From assembly GCA_022616415.1 (NCBI GenBank), contig JAKEEU010000131.1, positions 89,671 through 153,670 of the forward strand: DNA of 64,000 nt, written 5' to 3'. Source of the DNA: Candidatus Zhuqueibacterota bacterium. Lineage in GTDB: Bacteria; Zhuqueibacterota; Zhuqueibacteria; Zhuqueibacterales; Zhuqueibacteraceae. Of this stretch, positions 59,355-64,000 are shown piece after piece; the first letter of the stretch is position 1; each line of letters opens with the position of its first letter. The translations under genes and the position numbers were made by a program. The notes under the pieces were generated by a model. The model did no database searches, was not told the DNA's origin, and saw nothing but the letters and a program-made list of their open reading frames with translations.

Positions 59355-61808
59355 CTACGGCAGCAACACCATCTTCCTCGTCTCGCGAAAGCCATTCACT
59401 TCCAGCGAGTAGAAATAAATGCCTGCGGTCAATCCGCTGGGGTGCCACGTTATCCGATGCTCGCCCGCGGGTTTTATGCCATTAACCAACACGGCCACTT
59501 CACGACCGAGTATGTCGAAAATTCGAATTTTGGCATGACCATTGGCTTTCAATCCATAGCGAATTTCAGTGGTAGAAGATGCTGCCAACTTAGAGGCACC
59601 GCCAAGCGAAATCGGATTTGGATAATTCTGCGCCAAAGCGTATTGGCCGGGTATCGAGCCGGTTTCGCGTGAGGTGACCGCCGTTGTGAGGGCGGTTGCG
59701 AGAATCGCCAAACCCCGGCTGTGCTCGGAGGGATCGTTGTTGGGAATACCGACCAAAACTAAAATCGTATCGCTAGTCGCAACGCGCGCTTTGTAGGTAA
59801 TTGAGACTTCTTGGCTCGCGCCCGGAGCAACCGTGAATTGCCGCGGGCTGGCGAGAAATTGCGAATCAGTGGTGAAGACATCGTCAACTACCAAATCGGC
59901 AGTGCCGATGTTGGAAACAGTGAAACTGCGCGTCGCCGTGCCAGGGGTGTTGATAAAATCCAACACGCCTTCGGAGAGAATGATTTCCGGCCCCGTGGCT
60001 TGCGGCGTGGTGGGGAGTTGCGTGGTAGGCGCGGCCCAATGACGAATTTCCGCATTCACATAAGTGGTGTGATCATTGATTGCGGAACCGGCGATATTGC
60101 TCGTTTGATAAACGAGGTGAACAACGTCATTCGGGTTGCGATCGGATACGCCAACGAAGCGTTCATCTTCACCGCGCGTTTTGCTAAGATTAACCGTTTC
60201 GAACCATGTGGCGCCTTTGTCAGGCGACTTCGCTCCCCAAATTTCGCCGCGGCTGAGCGGGCCCCATCTGAAGTCGTCCTGGCCTTGCACACTCGTTGTA
60301 TCCGTATCGTCAAATCGCGTATATATGCAATACAAATTTCCGGCTTGGTCAATACCAATTTGCGGTTGGGTAAGCCAGGAGGCATTGCTGCCAGACCAAG
60401 CATTCGGTGGACGATTTTCGCGATCAATAACGGAAATGCCTGTAGACGGACTCCAATGCTTGATGAAGAACCCTCCTTCGACGTGGTCACTACCGCCTTT
60501 GAGCAATCTCGTGATCACCGGATTTGTCAGGGTGTAGCCGAATCCCCCGGGATAATATGACCCACCGCTTAGCATGATGGCTTCACTCCAAACAACGTGG
60601 GGTTCGCCATCAATATACAACAAATCTGCCGGACCAAGGGGGCGATTGTCCGCCGGGCCGTTACCATTATAATCGCCAAACTCGACGAAAGTCGTATCGA
60701 TGCCTTTGCCGAAGCTGGTGCTGTCAACTAAGATAATGTCAAATTGCTGGGGAATGGCGGCAAAGCCTTCCGGGTCGCCCAAACGGGGATTGCCGGTGAT
60801 ATTGAGTCCCGGCTTCCAGGTGGTTCCACCATCGTCACTTTCAAAAAGATAAAACGTATGCCCGACCGAACCAACTAAAATACCGACCTTACCATTGTCC
60901 GTGTCGGAGGCGGCAATCTGTACGCCGTCGCTTCTATCGCTATCGAGCGGAAACGCGGTCGTGTTGGGAAAGAGCGCTCGGTACGGGCTCCACGCTTGTC
61001 CCTTGTTGGTTGATTTCCAGTAAAGAATGTTTCGCTCAACATTATTTAATACAGTGTTCGTTATGTTACCGTTGACATCTCTGTTGCTGTTTGTCGCCAC
61101 GACATGGTAATTTCCCTGCCGGTCAACCGCAATATCCGGCCACAGCGGCTCCAGGCGCGGCTGTGTGATATCAGTTTTGCGAAACACTTTAAGTCCGGAA
61201 AAAAAGCCAAAACCGGCTTGAAAATCAAGCCAGGCGAGAGTGCCCTCATTACCTACAGCATTGACGTGCGACACCGGTACGGCGACATTATTGGCGTCAA
61301 TGGCCAAAGAGCCATAACCTGACCGTTCGCTCTCTATCGGTACACCTTGATCTGTAAAAGCCCAAGACGTCCCATTGAAGTAGTTATATCTCATTCGACG
61401 ACCTGCAAATCCGGGCGCTTGCGCAACATCACCATACATCCACTGCGTATGAATGGCACCATTGGCGGGATTCCAAATAATACGGTTGTGCAAGTTGTCA
61501 TTGGTTTGGTAATTGTACGCCGTGCGACCGATCAAAGTGCCCGGGCCGGCGAGCGTAGCGGCTTTCGACAAAACCTGAAAATTTTGGTGAGAGGCGCTTT
61601 CATTGCCGGTGATCTTGCGATGGTTCTGCTGCAAATACGCTTTTTCTTTTTTGGGAACAACGCTGGCAGATCGCTTAACCACGACCACCTGTTGGCGGGC
61701 TTTTGCAGCCCGGCCGGAGCGCGGGTTTTGATTAAACGGCGAGGCAATGCGGACAACGACAAAAATCAGTGCGGCAAGCGTGAAGACAGTCAGTAGCTTT
61801 TTAAACAT
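59355..61808 (-). CDS. secreted propeller-like protein with type A sorting domain
   Basis: 817 residues, signal peptide (LTVFTLAALIFVVVRIA). The first two thirds contain sialidase/BNR-like blades (DDGGTTWKPGLNI, STNKGQAWSPY, SPDKGATWFETV). Residues about 620-720 are an ASPM/HYDIN-type Ig domain (TRSFTVSNIGTADLVVDDVF). C-terminal LAQNYPNPISLGG to RKMVLLP is the sorting domain. No active-site motif identified. ATG 61808. Confidence 0.8.
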   Translation of the reverse strand: MFKKLLTVFTLAALIFVVVRIASPFNQNPRSGRAAKARQQVVVVKRSASVVPKKEKAYLQQNHRKITGNESASHQNFQVLSKAATLAGPGTLIGRTAYNYQTNDNLHNRIIWNPANGAIHTQWMYGDVAQAPGFAGRRMRYNYFNGTSWAFTDQGVPIESERSGYGSLAIDANNVAVPVSHVNAVGNEGTLAWLDFQAGFGFFSGLKVFRKTDITQPRLEPLWPDIAVDRQGNYHVVATNSNRDVNGNITNTVLNNVERNILYWKSTNKGQAWSPYRALFPNTTAFPLDSDRSDGVQIAASDTDNGKVGILVGSVGHTFYLFESDDGGTTWKPGLNITGNPRLGDPEGFAAIPQQFDIILVDSTSFGKGIDTTFVEFGDYNGNGPADNRPLGPADLLYIDGEPHVVWSEAIMLSGGSYYPGGFGYTLTNPVITRLLKGGSDHVEGGFFIKHWSPSTGISVIDRENRPPNAWSGSNASWLTQPQIGIDQAGNLYCIYTRFDDTDTTSVQGQDDFRWGPLSRGEIWGAKSPDKGATWFETVNLSKTRGEDERFVGVSDRNPNDVVHLVYQTSNIAGSAINDHTTYVNAEIRHWAAPTTQLPTTPQATGPEIILSEGVLDFINTPGTATRSFTVSNIGTADLVVDDVFTTDSQFLASPRQFTVAPGASQEVSITYKARVATSDTILVLVGIPNNDPSEHSRGLAILATALTTAVTSRETGSIPGQYALAQNYPNPISLGGASKLAASSTTEIRYGLKANGHAKIRIFDILGREVAVLVNGIKPAGEHRITWHPSGLTAGIYFYSLEVNGFRETRKMVLLP

Positions 61809-62515
61809 GAGAAAATCCTCCGCGGAAATCGGTCACTTAGTTCCTTAATTTTGCACATATAAAAGCCAAACCCCGATTATCAATTAGTTGATGAAATCAA
61901 TTGGGTGGCGGTTTTAGCCTTATGGTGCAAAATCGGGGTGGTTAGTTTGTCGAAGACCACTCTTGGGTTGGTCAATTGAGGTTTTAACTGATTTAAGGGG
62001 TGAGATTTAATAATTGGGACATTTAAAATCTCACCGTCATGAATACAACAGCTTGTACAAGTAAAAAGGGCTATTTTATCTCACCCCTTGAATACGATTC
62101 AACACGCGTTACGGATTTTATAAGCAGGACGGCTTGAGGCAATCTACGGAGTAAAAAAATATAAGTCAAGGAGAATTTTCAGCAATCTTTATACCAAATC
62201 CTAAGACATTTAAGCAAGCATGCAGAGGCTCAACAAAACTATAAAATCAAACATAAATACTGGGTTTAGTTATTCCCTCTCCTTCAAATTTTGTCTTTTG
62301 AAGAAACGCTCACGAGCCGGCTTCCCGGACGCTGTGCAAAAACTGTCAATATCCGTGCAAAGGCGTGCATCGATCAAAAAGATTGATGCAAATAGCAGAA
62401 GCAGGAACCAAACAAGAAAAATTTTTGGTATCCGGATTTGCCGAATCATCCGCATAATTCGGCAAATCCGAATACCACCAAAAAATTTCTGTTTTTTGTA
62501 ATTGAGCAAATTTTG
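61809..62515. repeat. 700-base intergenic stretch with two inverted repeats
   Basis: AAGGGGTGAGAT (61995-62006) is complementary to ATCTCACCCCTT (62078-62089), with an internal GGTGAGATTTAA/TTTAAAATCTCACC pair; at 62422-62485 a second palindrome has arms of TTTTTGGTATCCGGATTTG-type sequence (ATTCGGCAAATCCGAATACC). No protein frame with coding character is seen. Confidence 0.6.
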
Positions 62516-62544
62516 TTGACATTACTGCAATAGTTTGCTATAAT
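62516..62544 (+). promoter_or_regulatory. perfect sigma-70 consensus promoter
   Basis: TTGACA (62516-62521), exactly 17 bases, then TATAAT (62539-62544). Transcription would begin near 62550-62551, so the ATG at 62552 may be translated from a leaderless mRNA. Confidence 0.7.
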
Positions 62545-62551
62545 TTTAAAG

Positions 62552-63736
62552 ATGAAAATATTATCCAAATCGTTCAATCGCGTGCGCACCCAGGTCGGGG
62601 CTTACCGCCAAGCCTACGAAAAAAATATACGAAAAGGACGCGATCTTTATCAACAAAAAAAGCAAGGCGCCGAACAATTGTACCGGCGCTACGAAAAGTA
62701 TGTTCCCCTTGCAGCATTCTTTGCCGGCTTCGTCTATGACAGTCTGACGCTGACGCGCATCGACGCCTGGCTCGACAATCTCATCTTGTTGGGATACACG
62801 CTCGGCGCCGGCGTTCTCATCGCGGTGCTCGGCATGGTCGAGCGCGGCCGCATTCGCAAGACGTGGGTGCTTAATCATCTTGGCCTGCTTACCGGCGTCA
62901 CCCATTTTTTTCTCGGCGGCTTGCTCTCCAGCTACGTCGTCTTTTATTTCAAAAGCGCCGCCGTCGGCAAATCGTTCATTTTTGTCGGCCTGCTCGTGGC
63001 CCTGATGGTCGCCAACGAGTTTTTTTCCAACCGCCTGCGCAATCTCAAATTGTTGTTCGCGATTTATTTTTTCTGCTGCTTCGCGTTTCTGACTTTTTTC
63101 CTGCCGGTGGTGACGCACGTGATGAGCGCGGCAATATTCATTTCGAGCGGACTACTGAGCTTCCTCATCACCGGCGCGATTGTGGCGGTGATTTATCACG
63201 GCGGCATTCGAGCAGCACGGCGCGAGCTGATCGACATAGCCTGGCCACCGGCGGCAATTTTCCTGGTGCTGTTGTTTTTCTATTTTCTAAATTGGATGCC
63301 GCCGGTGCCGCTGGCTTTGAAGGACGATGGGGTTTTTCGCAGCGTCAAGCGCGTTGGCGAGAATTACATGGTGCGCTATCGCCAGCCGGCTTGGTGGCAA
63401 TTCTGGAAGTCCGACGAGCGCGATTTTGCTTATGCTCCCGGAGACACGGTGTACTGCTTTGCCGCGGTCTTTGCGCCGACGGATCTGCGCGAACGCATCG
63501 TTCATCATTGGCAATTACATATCGCCAATGGCTGGAAGACCACGGATCAGCGCGGCTATTCCATTTACGGCGGCCGCGACGGCGGCTGGCGCGGGTACAC
63601 TTATAAAAGAAATTTGACCGAAGGAAAATGGCGCATCGAAGTCAAAACGGCCAAAGGCCGGTTGCTGGGTAGAATTCCGTTGGAAGTGACAAATGTGCCG
63701 GAGCGTCCGCAACGAATGAAAATCGACTATCGATAA
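62552..63736 (+). CDS. DUF2914 membrane protein
   Basis: 394 residues: a helical N-terminus, 7-9 transmembrane helices (about residues 55-250), and a C-terminal DUF2914 domain: VYCFAAVFAPTDLRERIVHHWQLHIANGWKT, GYSIYGGRDGGWRGYTYKRNLTEGKWRIEVKTAKGRLLGRI. Begins at ATG 62552, the first codon after the consensus promoter. Function unknown; DUF2914 domains occur in envelope proteins. Confidence 0.85.
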   Translation: MKILSKSFNRVRTQVGAYRQAYEKNIRKGRDLYQQKKQGAEQLYRRYEKYVPLAAFFAGFVYDSLTLTRIDAWLDNLILLGYTLGAGVLIAVLGMVERGRIRKTWVLNHLGLLTGVTHFFLGGLLSSYVVFYFKSAAVGKSFIFVGLLVALMVANEFFSNRLRNLKLLFAIYFFCCFAFLTFFLPVVTHVMSAAIFISSGLLSFLITGAIVAVIYHGGIRAARRELIDIAWPPAAIFLVLLFFYFLNWMPPVPLALKDDGVFRSVKRVGENYMVRYRQPAWWQFWKSDERDFAYAPGDTVYCFAAVFAPTDLRERIVHHWQLHIANGWKTTDQRGYSIYGGRDGGWRGYTYKRNLTEGKWRIEVKTAKGRLLGRIPLEVTNVPERPQRMKIDYR

Positions 63737-63801
63737 AATAATCTTGCAACGAAAAGGCTACGCCCGAGGAAAACTGTGTTTCCAGTCGTCAAGCCCAACG
63801 C

Positions 63802-63919
63802 GGACATAGGTGACAGGATGGCGGGTTTCAAATCCACGAGGGTTCGATTCAGGCCGTTCGGACATATAGGACATAGGTGACAGGATGGCGGGTTTTAAAT
63901 CCACGAGGGTTCGATTCAG
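63802..63919. repeat. 51-bp direct repeat, period 67
   Basis: GGACATAGGTGACAGGATGG... at 63802-63852 recurs at 63869-63919 with one base difference; a third, diverged fragment (AGTTCGATTCAGAC) follows at the window edge. Contains GAGGGTTCGATTC, which resembles a tRNA T-arm B-box but forms no tRNA. Confidence 0.75.
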
Positions 63920-64000
63920 ACTAATGCATCCCATTTTTGTAAAATAATGGTAACTCAGTTTCAATTCCAAGATAGTTCGATTCAGACGCCATTTGTCGCT

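Noticed and set aside
63831..63860. tRNA-like T-arm sequence GGGTTCGATTC
   Set aside because: Occurs twice inside the 51-bp direct repeat; no acceptor, D or anticodon stems can be formed around it.

Overview
The window reads as chromosome of an uncultured, Gram-negative, probably free-living heterotroph near the Fibrobacterota-Chlorobi-Bacteroidota/Calditrichota/KSB1 grouping. Reasons: seven large exported proteins end in an 'YPNPF...' FlgD-like/type A sorting domain of the kind used by type IX secretion (T9SS); three PorV/PorQ-like outer-membrane barrels lie near them; there is a TonB-dependent receptor and a FadL-type porin. GC content is roughly in the mid-fifties by eye, with a few AT-richer patches. 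No rRNA, tRNA, CRISPR array, phage or intact insertion sequence was seen. Taxonomy is inference from gene content only.

Layout. 1-2260: small multipass membrane proteins on the plus strand. 2297-9574: an alpha/beta hydrolase, a YdjY-like Fe-S protein, hypotheticals, a PD-(D/E)XK-like (Rpn-type) protein next to an SMC/ABC-type ATPase, an exported M18-like aminopeptidase and a PIN toxin/antitoxin pair. 9640-16796: a minus-strand block of two PorV-like barrels, two tandemly duplicated BNR-propeller sorting-domain proteins, a surface lipoprotein and a HAD phosphatase. 17158-20834: asparaginase, PdxJ (vitamin B6), divergent polysaccharide deacetylase and a lipoprotein. 21124-22875: a protein made of two zinc-ribbon/Nudix units and a convergent esterase. 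23026-26666: a phenylacetyl-CoA epoxidase cluster (paaA, paaD, paaB, paaC and a separately encoded PaaD-type zinc ribbon), interrupted by a HEPN protein and a small BolA-like protein. 27625-32741: FadL porin, CopD-like membrane protein, frameshifted nucleotidyltransferase, PHP/DUF3604 sorting-domain protein and remnants. 32851-39846: AmmeMemoRadiSam proteins A and B, hydrolase, SprT-like protein, HupE-like protein and a CDP-alcohol phosphatidyltransferase. 40055-46829: two giant secreted proteins (one a matrixin-like protease), a small exported protein and a third PorV-like barrel. 46986-50605: an AT-rich five-gene island (glycerate kinase, DxA-type HAD protein, MBL hydrolase, frameshifted nucleotidyltransferase, small protein). 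50696-61808: a 1209-residue secreted protein, a second HEPN/BolA-like pair, a TonB receptor, a PIN toxin pair and another sorting-domain protein. 62552-63736: a DUF2914 membrane protein behind a perfect sigma-70 consensus promoter.

Two things stand out. First, the same two-gene arrangement, HEPN protein followed with overlap by a small BolA-fold-like protein, occurs twice, once inside the paa cluster; it looks like an undescribed toxin-antitoxin-like or RNA-targeting module. Second, intergenic spaces are crowded with many different 50-130 bp inverted repeats built from short repeated words, several in two or more copies, one of which runs into the 5' end of a gene. Two genes also carry what looks like a single extra T creating a TAA stop between two otherwise continuous halves.
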